In this document: positions 1 to 8,638 of the stretch, piece by piece
Layout: each line of letters opens with the position of its first letter
How positions within the stretch are numbered: position 1 is the first letter of the stretch
Assembly (NCBI GenBank): GCA_951813615.1
Contig: OX638377.1
Location: 1,612,001 to 1,676,000 of the forward strand
Length of the DNA: 64,000 bases
Source of the DNA: an uncultured Latescibacterota bacterium
GTDB lineage: Bacteria; Latescibacterota; UBA2968; UBA8231
Direction: 5' to 3'
Position numbers and translations under genes: made by a program
Notes under the pieces: generated by a model
Told to the model about the DNA's origin: nothing
What the model saw: the letters and a program-made list of their open reading frames with translations, nothing else
Databases searched by the model: none

Positions 1-534
1 GACCAAAAAGTCGTACGCCTGTAGCGCCATGTAGCTGAACTCGGTGTAGGAAATGCCCGTTTCTAGGCGCGAGGCGACCGAGTCCTTGGCCAGCATGTAG
101 GGGACGGGAAAGTGCTTGCCGACGTCGCGCATAAAGTCGATGGCCGCGAGTTGGCCGAGCCAGTCGTGGTTATCGACCATGATCGCCGGATTGGGGCCGT
201 CGAATTCGAGGAAGCGCTCTAGCTGAGCTTTGACCTGCTGCGTCCACTCGGCTACGACGTCGGTGGCATTGAGCTGGCGCTCCTCGGTTTTGCCGCCCGG
301 ATCGCCGATCAAGCCGGTGCCGCCACCAGCCAAGGCGATGACTTTGTGGCCGGCGAGTTGGAAGCGGCGCAGGAGCAGAATCGGCACGAGGTTGCCCACC
401 GTCAGGCTGTCGGCGGTTGGGTCGAAGCCGTTGTAGAGCACGATCGGACCGGCGGCGAGGCGCTCGGCGAGGCCGTCGAGGTCGGTGACTTGGTAGATCA
501 AGCCGCGAAATTCAAGATCGGGTATGATGTTCAT
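1..534 (-). CDS. tyrS: Tyrosyl-tRNA synthetase, N-terminal part (runs off the left edge)
   Basis: Class I aminoacyl-tRNA synthetase that charges tRNA-Tyr in the cytoplasm. The reverse strand read from the ATG at 534-532 gives 178 residues that follow the bacterial TyrRS pattern closely: NGFDPTADSL, RRFQLAGHKVIALAGG, TGLIGDPGGK, DVGKHFPVPYMLAKDS, and ETGISYTEFSYMALQAYDF just before the window edge. The tyrosine-binding and GDP-loop segments are intact. The signature HIGH motif is odd: it reads TVGN (inside SLTVGNL), so both histidines are replaced. The C-terminal KMSKS loop and the tRNA-binding domain lie outside the window. A hairpin followed by seven T lies only about 25 bases upstream of the start and could be an attenuator or the terminator of an upstream transcript. 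Confidence 0.95.
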   Translation of the reverse strand, partial: MNIIPDLEFRGLIYQVTDLDGLAERLAAGPIVLYNGFDPTADSLTVGNLVPILLLRRFQLAGHKVIALAGGGTGLIGDPGGKTEERQLNATDVVAEWTQQVKAQLERFLEFDGPNPAIMVDNHDWLGQLAAIDFMRDVGKHFPVPYMLAKDSVASRLETGISYTEFSYMALQAYDFLV

Positions 535-558
535 TGTGTTCCCTTCTGGGCATAAAAA

Positions 559-581
559 AAGCCCCTGTTAATCAGGGGCTT
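559..581 (-). terminator. Hairpin with T-tract just upstream of tyrS (terminator or attenuator)
   Basis: On the minus strand a 9-bp stem (aagcccctg / caggggctt) with a 5-base loop is followed by seven T residues, a classic intrinsic terminator. It sits between the divergent promoter region and tyrS, so it either ends a minus-strand leader (attenuation of tyrS) or an upstream transcript. I see no T-box consensus. The same stem recurs at 18078-18101 and 24525-24548. Confidence 0.7.
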
Positions 582-735
582 GTAAACGCGGTTGAGACGA
601 TAAAGCGGACGCACTACCCCTGTCTATGAAGCGGGGTATAATAATAGTGGCGATCAGCACGTAGATTCTGCATCATTCATTCTCCGCGCAAAAATATAAT
701 TGCGACCTATCTTCCCGTCAATTAGGAGACACACA
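582..735. promoter_or_regulatory. Divergent intergenic region between tyrS and the one-carbon operon
   Basis: This gap holds the promoters for tyrS (minus) and the operon starting at 736 (plus). A TATAAT at 695-700 is a candidate -10 for the plus operon, inside a near-palindromic segment (gcaaaaatataattgc, about 688-703), and another TATAAT occurs at 637-642. Neither has a convincing -35. AGGAGA at 724-729 is the ribosome binding site for the gene starting at 736. No RNA gene is recognisable. Confidence 0.35.
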
Positions 736-1827
736 ATGACTAATGAACAATACCGGGTGGCCGTCGTCGGTGCGGCCGGTACGTGGGGACGCTATTACAC
801 GCGCGCGTACGCCGCTCATCCCAATTGCACGATTGTCGGCCTCGTCGATCGCGCCAGAGAGCGGCGGGATGTCATTGCCCGGCGCTACGGTGTGGAGAAG
901 GTGTACGACGATCTCAATGGCCTCTTGGCGGCTGAAGTGCCCGATATCGTCTCCGCTGTGGTCCCGGTGGGCCAGAACTATCCCTGCGTTACTACCTGCG
1001 CCCGCGCTGGCGTGCGGGTGGTTTCCTGCGAGAAGCCGATTTCTCACGAACTGCACGAGGCTGACGAAATAATCCGCATCTGCCGGGAGCACGGCACGTT
1101 GTTCGGCTGCGCTCAGGCTGGTTGGGCAACGCCGCATATGCCCGAGGTGGTCGAGTGGGTGCGGCAGGGGCACATTGGTCGGCTGACGGCAGCGGCGATT
1201 CCTGGCGGGCTGCCGACCGAAGTATCGGGTGGTGGTTGCGTGCAGATTGCTGCGCTGCGCATTCTCACTGGGATGGATGTGGAGTGGGTGGAAGGGTACA
1301 CCCTGCCAGCGGTGCCGGGGTACGTGGCGGAAGGCACTTCTGTAGAGGAGGGGGATGTACCCGCGTATGGACGCTTGGGTCTGAGCGGCGGCATTGTCTG
1401 CGAGGTTGTCGCCCCTGAGCCGGATGGTCGCGTGCCGACCTTTATCTCGGTCTCCGGCGAGCGCGGACAGGTCTTTTTGGCACGTCCGCGGCCCGTGTTG
1501 ATCGAGGGGATCGGCGCGGCGGCTTCTCCGGTGTATCCCGACTTTTTGGATCAGCCAGCGGCCGACGCCTTCACCTATACGATCGAGCGCCTGATGCGCG
1601 CCCATCGGGACGGCACTGAGCCGTATAGCAGCGGCGACGACTACCGTCACTCGCTCGAAGTGGCCATTGCCTTAGTGCGCTCAGCTCATCGGGGACACGA
1701 GCGGGTGTCTCTGCCTTTTGCGGACCGCACGCTGAAGCTGTATCCGCATCCCTATCGCCTCAGGGGCGGCGACGTAGCCGGGTGGCAGAGTATTGGCTAC
1801 GATGGGCCACCGACGATGGATGTCTGA
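736..1827 (+). CDS. Gfo/Idh/MocA-family NAD(P)-dependent oxidoreductase
   Basis: Predicted cytoplasmic dehydrogenase of 363 residues acting on a sugar, inositol or similar polyol. The N-terminal Rossmann fold has VAVVGAAGTWGRYY (residues about 7-20) as the dinucleotide-binding loop, and CEKPIS near residue 104 is the family EKP motif. I chose the ATG at 736 because AGGAGA lies 7 bases upstream; an in-frame TTG at 700 has no such support. The middle carries GGGCVQIAALR where most relatives have a DxxxH segment. The same variant and a matching C-terminal stretch (LPFADRTLKLYP) occur in the protein at 54069-55151, so these two form a subfamily. It leads an apparent operon with the flavoprotein 50 bases downstream. 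The substrate is unknown. Confidence 0.9.
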   Translation: MTNEQYRVAVVGAAGTWGRYYTRAYAAHPNCTIVGLVDRARERRDVIARRYGVEKVYDDLNGLLAAEVPDIVSAVVPVGQNYPCVTTCARAGVRVVSCEKPISHELHEADEIIRICREHGTLFGCAQAGWATPHMPEVVEWVRQGHIGRLTAAAIPGGLPTEVSGGGCVQIAALRILTGMDVEWVEGYTLPAVPGYVAEGTSVEEGDVPAYGRLGLSGGIVCEVVAPEPDGRVPTFISVSGERGQVFLARPRPVLIEGIGAAASPVYPDFLDQPAADAFTYTIERLMRAHRDGTEPYSSGDDYRHSLEVAIALVRSAHRGHERVSLPFADRTLKLYPHPYRLRGGDVAGWQSIGYDGPPTMDV

Positions 1828-1877
1828 GGGAAAACACCCGTATCGCAACCGATGATCTGACGCGGGAGACATAGGAG

Positions 1878-4346
1878 ATGTCTGATACCACATTGCCGCA
1901 GCAAGCTAGGGGCGTCATCATTGGCGCAGGCATCGCAGGGTGCAGCGTTGCATACCATCTGACGAAACTCGGCTGGCGGGATATCGTCGTCGTCGAGCAA
2001 GGACCGCTGTTCGAGACCGGCGGCTCGACCTCGCACGCTCCGGGCCTCGTTTTCCAGCTCAACCCGTCGAAGACCATGACGGGCTTTGCGCGCTATACGG
2101 TTGAGCTGTGGAGCCAGTTGGAACTCGAGGGCGAGCCATGCGCCAAGACCTTAGGTAGCCTTGAAGTGGCCTGGACGCAGGAGCGCCTCACTGACTTGAA
2201 ACGCAAGGCCGGGTATGGCATGAGTTGGGGTGTGGAGGCTCATCTGCTCAGCGCCGACGAGGCACGCAGTCGGCTTCCCATGCTGTCCGACCGCATTTTG
2301 GGCGCGCTGTATGTTCCTTCCGACATCCAGACGAAGGCGACAAGGCCGGCTGAAGCGATGGCGCGAGAGGCGGAACGGAACGGCGCCACGTTCTACAGTA
2401 ACGTCAAGGTTACCGGCTTTGCTATTGTGGATGGACGCATTGCGGCGGTCCATACCACGCGCGGCGACATCAAGACGGACTTGGTAGTAGCTGCTGCCGG
2501 CATCTGGGCACCAAAGGTTGGCGGGCTTGCCGAGGTGCTCATCCCGCTGTCGCCGATGCAACATCTCTACGCCGTTACGACGCCACTGCGGGAACTCGCC
2601 GGGGCAACCGAGGATATATCGCAGCCGTTCTTGCGCCACCAGGACGAGGCTGTGTACTTCCGGCAGGTCGGCGAATGCTATGGCATCGGTTCGTACCAGC
2701 ACGAACCTCTCTTAGTGGATGCCAATGACATTCTCGACCACGAGGAAGCGCCGATTGCTCCGGCCGAGATGCCGTTTACGCCGCCTCACTTTGAGAAGGC
2801 GATGGCCGCGGCCGGGGAAGTGTTGCCGAGCCTTAAGGGCGTGGGGTTGACGCGCAAGTTCAACGGCCTCTTCTCGTTCACTACCGACGGATTTCCCGTA
2901 CTTGGCGAAGCGCCCCAGGTGCGCGGGTTCTGGTCGGCGCAGGCCGTCTGGATTACGCATGCCGGTGGCGTCGGCAAGGCGGTCGCTGAGTGGATTGCAA
3001 ACGGCGAGCCGACCTGCGACCTGCGAGAGTGCGACATAAGACGCTTCCATCCACACGCATACAGTCGATCCTACGTCCGCGCCCGGGCTGCCCAACAGTA
3101 CCGCGAGGTGTACGACATCATCCACCCGCGCCAGCAGATAGCCAACCCGCGCAACCTCCGCCTGACGCCGTTCTATGCGCACCAGCGAGAATTGGGCGCT
3201 GTCTTCTTCGAGAACGCGGGATGGGAGCGTCCCCAGTGGTACGCTGCCAACGAGGGCTTGCTCGACTCGCTCACTGTTACCGGTGCGTCGCGAACTGGCT
3301 GGGAGGCGCGAGAATGGTCGCCGACGGTTGCCGCAGAACACGTCGCCACTCGCGAGCGAGTAGCCCTGTTCGACCTCACTCCCTTCGCCAAGTTCGAGGT
3401 GACGGGAACAGGGGCGCTCGCTGCGCTCCAGCACCTTGCGACCAATCAGATGGACAAGCCCGTCGGGACTGTCACGTACACGTCTATGCTCACACCTCGG
3501 GGCGGAATCAAGTGCGACCTGACCGTGATGCGCTTGGGTGAGAACCGCTTCATGGTGGTCACGGGAGGAGCTATGGGACGCCACGATCTGGGCTGGATTC
3601 AGGCGCATCTAGCGGACGACGGATCGGTCGGGGTAGCTGACATTTCGTCGGGGCTGTGCTGCATCGGCTTGTGGGGGCCAAGAGCGCGCGACTTGCTGGG
3701 TCGGGTTTGTGAGGACGATGTAAGCAACGAGGGGTTTCCCTACTTGACCGCGCAGTCGATACGGATAGCCGAGGTTTCCGCGCTGGCGTTGCGCATCTCA
3801 TACGTGGGCGAACTCGGCTGGGAGATCTACGCGCCCGTTGAGCAGGGCTTGCGGTTGTGGGATGTCCTGTGGGAAGCTGGCCTGCCGCTTGGCGTCATCG
3901 CGGCAGGTGGAGGCGCGTTCGATTCGCTGCGGCTGGAAAAAGGCTACCGACTGTGGGGGAACGACATTCACACTGAGTACAATCCGTACGAGGCGGGCCT
4001 AGGTTTCGCAGTGAGGATGGGCAAAGGCGATTTCTTGGGCAGGGACGCATTGGGAGAAATTCGCGCTGAGGGTCTGATACGCAAGCTGTGTTGTATGACT
4101 TTGGACGATCCTAACGCCGTCGTCATGGGCAAGGAGCCAATCCTGAGCGGCGACCGCGTGTTGGGTTACGTGACGAGCGCCAACTACGGGCACTCTATCG
4201 GCCTCGGCATCGTGTATGGCTATCTGCCGATGGACTACGCCGAGGTGGGGACCAGCGTTGATATTCTATACTTTGGCGAGCGGCTTAAAGTAACGGTTGT
4301 GCAGGAGCCTCTGTACGATCCGGAAGGTAAGAAGATGAAGGTGTGA
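1878..4346 (+). CDS. Dimethylglycine/sarcosine dehydrogenase-like FAD oxidoreductase fused to GcvT
   Basis: An 822-residue cytoplasmic flavoprotein that probably oxidises an N-methyl group and passes the one-carbon unit to tetrahydrofolate. Residues about 12-380 form a DAO-type FAD domain starting GVIIGAGIAGCSVAYHL. GGSTSHAPG places His53 where dimethylglycine dehydrogenases attach FAD covalently. A short FAO_M-like middle (about 385-450) leads into an aminomethyltransferase (GcvT) domain (about 455-815) with LTPRGGIKCDLTV, where the Asp matches the catalytic acid of T-protein. Full length matches the family. It lies between a dehydrogenase and a second GcvT-like protein, which supports a methylated-amine or betaine route. 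Dimethylglycine and sarcosine are family-based guesses for the substrate. ATAGGAGATG gives the ribosome site. Confidence 0.9.
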   Translation: MSDTTLPQQARGVIIGAGIAGCSVAYHLTKLGWRDIVVVEQGPLFETGGSTSHAPGLVFQLNPSKTMTGFARYTVELWSQLELEGEPCAKTLGSLEVAWTQERLTDLKRKAGYGMSWGVEAHLLSADEARSRLPMLSDRILGALYVPSDIQTKATRPAEAMAREAERNGATFYSNVKVTGFAIVDGRIAAVHTTRGDIKTDLVVAAAGIWAPKVGGLAEVLIPLSPMQHLYAVTTPLRELAGATEDISQPFLRHQDEAVYFRQVGECYGIGSYQHEPLLVDANDILDHEEAPIAPAEMPFTPPHFEKAMAAAGEVLPSLKGVGLTRKFNGLFSFTTDGFPVLGEAPQVRGFWSAQAVWITHAGGVGKAVAEWIANGEPTCDLRECDIRRFHPHAYSRSYVRARAAQQYREVYDIIHPRQQIANPRNLRLTPFYAHQRELGAVFFENAGWERPQWYAANEGLLDSLTVTGASRTGWEAREWSPTVAAEHVATRERVALFDLTPFAKFEVTGTGALAALQHLATNQMDKPVGTVTYTSMLTPRGGIKCDLTVMRLGENRFMVVTGGAMGRHDLGWIQAHLADDGSVGVADISSGLCCIGLWGPRARDLLGRVCEDDVSNEGFPYLTAQSIRIAEVSALALRISYVGELGWEIYAPVEQGLRLWDVLWEAGLPLGVIAAGGGAFDSLRLEKGYRLWGNDIHTEYNPYEAGLGFAVRMGKGDFLGRDALGEIRAEGLIRKLCCMTLDDPNAVVMGKEPILSGDRVLGYVTSANYGHSIGLGIVYGYLPMDYAEVGTSVDILYFGERLKVTVVQEPLYDPEGKKMKV

Positions 4347-4416
4347 GTTTTGTTAACCCTTGCGTGTTGCGTCGTGTTGAATTGATATAGAAATCCAAAC
4401 AACTGGAGGTTCTCAG

Positions 4417-5658
4417 ATGGCACAAACTCTGGTAATCGACGATCTCAAGCGGCGTACCTTGCCGATTAATCTGCGGCAGAGCGGCAACAGCGACGCCCAG
4501 ATGCTCATATCTACCCGCATCAGGAAATCCCCGTGGTGGCACCTGTCAAAGGCGGCAGGCTGCTGGGCATATACGGTGTACAATCACATGTATCATCCGC
4601 GCGCGTATATCAAACCCGAGGATGGGGGACTGTTTGCGGAATACAAGTACCTGACCGAACATGTCAGCATGTGGAATGTGGCAGTCGAGCGTCAGATCCA
4701 GATCAAGGGGCCTGACGCCGCGGATTTTGTGAACATGCTCATCACCCGCGATGTCCACACCGTAGTGCCTACCATGCAAGCCCGTTATGTGATTCTGTGT
4801 AACCAGTACGGCGGCGTCATAAACGATCCAGTGCTGCTGCGGGTGGCTGACGACGAGTTCTGGTTTAGTATTTCCGACTCTGATCTCCTGCTTTGGGCGC
4901 AGGGAGTCAACGCATCCGGCAAGTTCAACGTTGATATCCACGAGATTGATGTGTCTCCAGTCCAGATACAGGGACCCAAGTCCGTGTTGCTGATGGAGAA
5001 GATGTTCGGTTCCCACATCCGAGAAATCCCATACTACCATCTGATTCACGATACGCTGAACGGCCATGCGGTCACGATTTCGCGTACGGGCTTCTCCGCC
5101 GAGGTTGGGTTTGAGATATACCTGCACGATGCCATGCTCCACGCCGACGATGTTTGGCCGTATATCTTGGAACAGGGAGAAGAGTTCAACTTGGGTGTGA
5201 TCGCTCCGAGTCACGTCCGTCGTTTGGAGGCCGGTATCTTGTCCTACGGTCAGGACATGGATATAGAGAACAATCCATTTGAAGTTCGGCTTGGCTGGCA
5301 GGTGGACCTGAACAAAGATGACTTCATTGGCAAAGAGGCGCTGGTCAGAATCAAGGAAGAGGGCGTTAAGCAGCGACTGGTCGGCCTGAAGGTCGGCGGC
5401 GAGCCGATTACTTGGTACAACGAAGATTTCTACCTTGTTAAGGACCGCGACTCGGGCGATGACGTAGGCTATGTGACCAGCGCTTTCTGGTCACCGAATG
5501 TGGAGTCGAACATAGCGTTGGCCGTCATGCCTCGGTCGCACTGGAGCAGGGGCACGCAAGTGAAGGTCCAGTTGCCAAAGGATGGCATTGTGGATGCCGA
5601 GGTGGTGCGGGTGCCGTTCTTCGATCCAACTAAGGAGCGTCCCAAGAGCGCATTGTGA
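4417..5658 (+). CDS. DmdA-like aminomethyltransferase (GcvT superfamily)
   Basis: A 413-residue folate-dependent methyl transferase. Whole-length resemblance is to dimethylsulfoniopropionate demethylase rather than glycine-cleavage T-protein, from memory of that family: YTVYNHMYHPRAY, EHVSMWNVAVERQ, GGVINDPVLLRV, SISDSDLLLW, IQGPKSVLLMEKMFG, ILSYGQDMDIENNPFE and SHWSRGTQVKV all occur in the expected order. If the assignment is right it moves a methyl group from DMSP or a related sulfonium or N-methyl compound to tetrahydrofolate. It could instead act on an N-methyl substrate with the flavoprotein 70 bases upstream. AACTGGAGGT gives a good ribosome site. It ends 4 bases from the convergent gene at 5663. 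Confidence 0.85.
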   Translation: MAQTLVIDDLKRRTLPINLRQSGNSDAQMLISTRIRKSPWWHLSKAAGCWAYTVYNHMYHPRAYIKPEDGGLFAEYKYLTEHVSMWNVAVERQIQIKGPDAADFVNMLITRDVHTVVPTMQARYVILCNQYGGVINDPVLLRVADDEFWFSISDSDLLLWAQGVNASGKFNVDIHEIDVSPVQIQGPKSVLLMEKMFGSHIREIPYYHLIHDTLNGHAVTISRTGFSAEVGFEIYLHDAMLHADDVWPYILEQGEEFNLGVIAPSHVRRLEAGILSYGQDMDIENNPFEVRLGWQVDLNKDDFIGKEALVRIKEEGVKQRLVGLKVGGEPITWYNEDFYLVKDRDSGDDVGYVTSAFWSPNVESNIALAVMPRSHWSRGTQVKVQLPKDGIVDAEVVRVPFFDPTKERPKSAL

Positions 5659-5662
5659 AGAA

Positions 5663-6922
5663 TCAATCGCCGAGATAGCCTTGGTCTGCCCAGACTTTGC
5701 TGGCTAGCTTTTTCGCTGCGGCGTCTGGTTCGATTGCACCCAAGATACTGCTTGGTGGCTGTCCTTTCTTTTTGCGCTCGGGGTCGGGCGACCAGTCGTC
5801 TTTGGCGTGTTTTTTGCGCACTGACTCGCGGCGGAAGTCGGGTATTTCCATTGGTGCTGAGTCGTTCAGTGCCGAACGCCACGCTTGGATCCCGGTGATG
5901 CTCATGTCGATGCCGCGGTACACGTCGAGATAGGGCGGCTCGCCGGTGCGGATGGCCTCGGCAAAGTGGTAGCTGGTGAAGAAGTCGCCGCCGCCGTGTC
6001 CGGTGCGAGTGGCTAGGCCATGATGCACGGGGAAGTTGGGACTGTACACCGTTTCGACTGGATCGCTCTTGCGCTTTTCCCACGGCTCGTACCACACGCG
6101 CAGCCGCTGTTTGTCGCCGTGGCGGCAGTTTTCCATCACGCCTTTGTTGCCGTGGATGCGGACGTAGTTGCCGTGGCCGCGCAGCGCGCCGTGTAGCGAC
6201 TTCATCACCGCGTCGTTATCCATCCGACAGATGATTACTGCGGCGGTGTCACTGCGGTTCATGTGCAGCGTTTGGGTGGGGTCGGCAAAGTCAAAGGGGA
6301 TAACAAAGCCGTTCACTTTTACGGGGCGGGTGTCGGTGATGTACATGACCGGGGCGATGGAGTGGGTGCAGTAGTACGTGGCGGGGATCCAGTTGCGCCA
6401 GTGGTCGCGCCCATAACTACGCGCCAGTTTCACTTCGGGTGGGTCGGGATGGACGTATTCGCCCTCGCCGTATTTGAAGTCGCCGACGCGGCCCTGTTGG
6501 TAGAGCCGCTTCATCTCTTGATTGAAGACCATGTAGGGGTAGTTCTCGGCGAACATGTAGGTCTTGCCGCTTTTCTCGACCGCTCGCGCCAGCGCCACGC
6601 CTTCGCCCAAGGTGTGGCAGGCCGCGGTTTCGCTCATTACGTGTTTGCCGGCGTTGAGTGCTTTGATGGCAAACGGCGCGTGCTGGTGGAAGTAGTTGGC
6701 CAGCACGACCGCGTCCATGTCGCCGCCGAGGAATTCGTCGTAATCGACGAATGTGGATACGTTGAGTGCCTTGCCTTCTGCTATGAGGCGCTCTTCCCAT
6801 ATATCGCAAATGGCGACCAGTTCCATGCCGGTCGCCGCAGCCGCCTGCATGAAGGAGCGGCCGCGACCGACGCCGACTACGCCGACGCGAATGGGACGTT
6901 GTTTGGTGCGTTTTTTGGCCAT
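5663..6922 (-). CDS. Gfo/Idh/MocA-family oxidoreductase
   Basis: A 419-residue predicted cytoplasmic NAD(P)-dependent dehydrogenase. IRVGVVGVGRGRSFMQAAA is the Rossmann loop. MSETAACHTLGEG stands where relatives have EKP, so the usual lysine of that motif is absent (TAA), a variant seen in some Gfo/Idh/MocA branches. ENYPYM and the FKYGEGEY segment fit the C-terminal domain. The C-terminal 60 residues are lysine-rich. The ribosome site AGGA lies in the 13 bases between the start and the 3'-end fragment at 6936-7060. This shows that the gene was originally directly downstream of the gene now at 8881-10224, before the SIR2 segment split them. Confidence 0.88.
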   Translation of the reverse strand: MAKKRTKQRPIRVGVVGVGRGRSFMQAAAATGMELVAICDIWEERLIAEGKALNVSTFVDYDEFLGGDMDAVVLANYFHQHAPFAIKALNAGKHVMSETAACHTLGEGVALARAVEKSGKTYMFAENYPYMVFNQEMKRLYQQGRVGDFKYGEGEYVHPDPPEVKLARSYGRDHWRNWIPATYYCTHSIAPVMYITDTRPVKVNGFVIPFDFADPTQTLHMNRSDTAAVIICRMDNDAVMKSLHGALRGHGNYVRIHGNKGVMENCRHGDKQRLRVWYEPWEKRKSDPVETVYSPNFPVHHGLATRTGHGGGDFFTSYHFAEAIRTGEPPYLDVYRGIDMSITGIQAWRSALNDSAPMEIPDFRRESVRKKHAKDDWSPDPERKKKGQPPSSILGAIEPDAAAKKLASKVWADQGYLGD

Positions 6923-6935
6923 GGTTTGATCCTGT

Positions 6936-7060
6936 TTAAAACGTCCCGGGTTTAGGCGTTGCCGGAGGCCAGTAGCCGTCCGGATCTTCGTCCCACGCTG
7001 TGCCGCACATCCGCGAGATGACCGCCCATTCGGCCGCGGTCAGGTGGGCGTGATTGTGGA
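6936..7060 (-). pseudogene. Detached 3' end of the 8881-10224 gene; left copy of a 125-bp direct repeat
   Basis: This segment matches 8881-9005 without gaps and with 5 mismatches by my reading. It encodes the last ~40 residues of the 447-residue protein, including the tail WPPATPKPGTF and its stop. It keeps the original 13-base junction to the downstream dehydrogenase gene. The match stops sharply at 7060, where the SIR2 gene sequence begins. Confidence 0.9.
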
Positions 7061-8638
7061 GGATTCATTTTCTTTTTTGACGAAGTCGATAAAGTCTGGA
7101 TCGTCCCTGTAGTCCTCAAATACTGGAAACACCATTAGGTCTTCAGGTCGGATAGTTTTGTGTAAGGCGTCCTCTAATGCGGTGAACATTTCTTCTTTTT
7201 CTCCTTTCAAGGCTGCGACTCCTGCTTTTATTCCTATCTCTGCCGGATCTATATTCTGTTCCAAAGATTCAAGGTCTGACATCATCTCTTCAGCACGTCC
7301 AAGTCTCTTCAGTGCGATTGCACGATTGATTCTGATAATAGCACTATCCTTATTATTAATCATGGTTGGTTCAGCTAAAGTTTCAGTCGCTAGATCTATG
7401 ACTTTCTGGTCCTGTCTAGCTCTAAGAAAGAAGTATATCTTATTGACAATGTGCAAAGGCGATATGGAGATGAATTTAACCAGTTCCTCATCTTTGCCAG
7501 CACCAGCTAAAGCGTCAGCATAATGATGAGCAATAAGTGCATTGGTCGGTTCTTCCTCATAAACTTGCTTCCATAAGGAAATAGCCTCACTGAATTCTCC
7601 CTTTGAGGACAACTTGCGCGCTTGGATAGCTGGTGGAAGTGTTGGGGTATGAGTGTTAATATTTTCCAGCACTTCTTCAACATGAGTGCTGATAACAGGG
7701 TGAGATTCCAGCTTTTCCTCGATAGTAACGAATAGCCTCGCACGATCCCTGGCCATATCGAGAGGTCGTGCAATAGGCTTGGGAAGCATCAATTGTGCTG
7801 CCTCATGGAGATCTGCCATGAACTCATCAAATCCATCGACCTCAACCAAATACACACGATCTCTTCTGAGCAAGGACTCCAACCTACCTGATCTGTTTGC
7901 TCCACGTTGAATGCACCAATACACTCCCTGCTTATAATGTTCTTCGTCCCTGAGAAGAAGCTCTAAAGTGTCCATTATGGATCGATCACGACCACTGTAC
8001 CCGAGGACGACAAGTCCATATTCTTGTGCGAATTGGTTCAGTTTTCTCTTCGTATTGGTTTCGAGTGTTTCAAGTTCGGCAAGTGTATTCTTGATATTAT
8101 CGTACAGAAAATCACCGTGAAGTTTGATGATTTTCGGACGTCCGGACGTTACACGGATTCCCTGAATAGCCGAATCCTGAGCGGCAACTATTGGACGTAA
8201 GTCCTCTGAGTAGAGATAACAAGCCTCGTTTATCAGATCATCGAAATTCGTAGTAAAGACGACATCGAAGAATCGCTTAGAGAGAAGATTGATAAGATAT
8301 ACGTAGCCCCAGCTTGGATGTGCATTCTTGACGCATTCTTCGACATAGACCCGCCTTTGAGATGGCTGATCATATATTTTCTCGAATAGTATCGAGTACT
8401 CATCTTCATGCTCGAACCAACCCTGATGGGTAAGCCACTTCTCATAATCATCGTCACTCTTGGAACGCTTAAAGAGAAGGCTCCGCCATTCTTCAATCAT
8501 ACCTTGAGCAGTTTGAACCCCTGAAGTTGATGATGCTCCAGAACCTAGCAATACGGAGAAATTAGGAATATCCCCATTGCGGGTCATTATCAAGTGCATC
8601 AAATGTTCAGCGGTTTTCTTGTTAGACGGGATACTCAT
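7040..8638 (-). CDS. SIR2-domain protein with C-terminal helical/TPR-like repeats, probable anti-phage NADase
   Basis: A 532-residue protein. The N-terminal SIR2-like domain has VLLGSGAS (residues 29-36), FTTNFDDLIN (128-137), KLHGD (172-176) and VVLGYSGRDRSIM (210-222), the NAD-binding and catalytic pattern of bacterial defence SIR2 proteins. From about 320 to 520 it has alanine/leucine helix pairs resembling tetratricopeptide repeats. In known systems of this type the SIR2 domain depletes NAD+ on infection. That role is inferred here. The gene is clearly AT-richer than both neighbours and stands alone with no partner gene. Its last six codons and stop (STITPT) are read from the flanking repeat copy in another frame, so its native C-terminus has been cut or replaced. 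Confidence 0.8.
   Translation of the reverse strand: MSIPSNKKTAEHLMHLIMTRNGDIPNFSVLLGSGASSTSGVQTAQGMIEEWRSLLFKRSKSDDDYEKWLTHQGWFEHEDEYSILFEKIYDQPSQRRVYVEECVKNAHPSWGYVYLINLLSKRFFDVVFTTNFDDLINEACYLYSEDLRPIVAAQDSAIQGIRVTSGRPKIIKLHGDFLYDNIKNTLAELETLETNTKRKLNQFAQEYGLVVLGYSGRDRSIMDTLELLLRDEEHYKQGVYWCIQRGANRSGRLESLLRRDRVYLVEVDGFDEFMADLHEAAQLMLPKPIARPLDMARDRARLFVTIEEKLESHPVISTHVEEVLENINTHTPTLPPAIQARKLSSKGEFSEAISLWKQVYEEEPTNALIAHHYADALAGAGKDEELVKFISISPLHIVNKIYFFLRARQDQKVIDLATETLAEPTMINNKDSAIIRINRAIALKRLGRAEEMMSDLESLEQNIDPAEIGIKAGVAALKGEKEEMFTALEDALHKTIRPEDLMVFPVFEDYRDDPDFIDFVKKENESSTITPT

Noticed and set aside
581..700. T-box riboswitch in the tyrS leader
   Set aside because: The leader has ggggtagtgcgtccg but not the T-box core (GGGTGG-N-ACCGCG), and I could not build a specifier loop.
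718..1650. Long minus-strand open frame opposite the first dehydrogenase gene
   Set aside because: The plus-strand frame has a clear Gfo/Idh/MocA protein; the minus frame has no family signature and arises from GC-rich codon structure.
2712..3608. 298-codon minus-strand frame opposite the flavoprotein gene
   Set aside because: It overlaps a well-recognised GcvT/DAO coding region and shows no domain pattern of its own.
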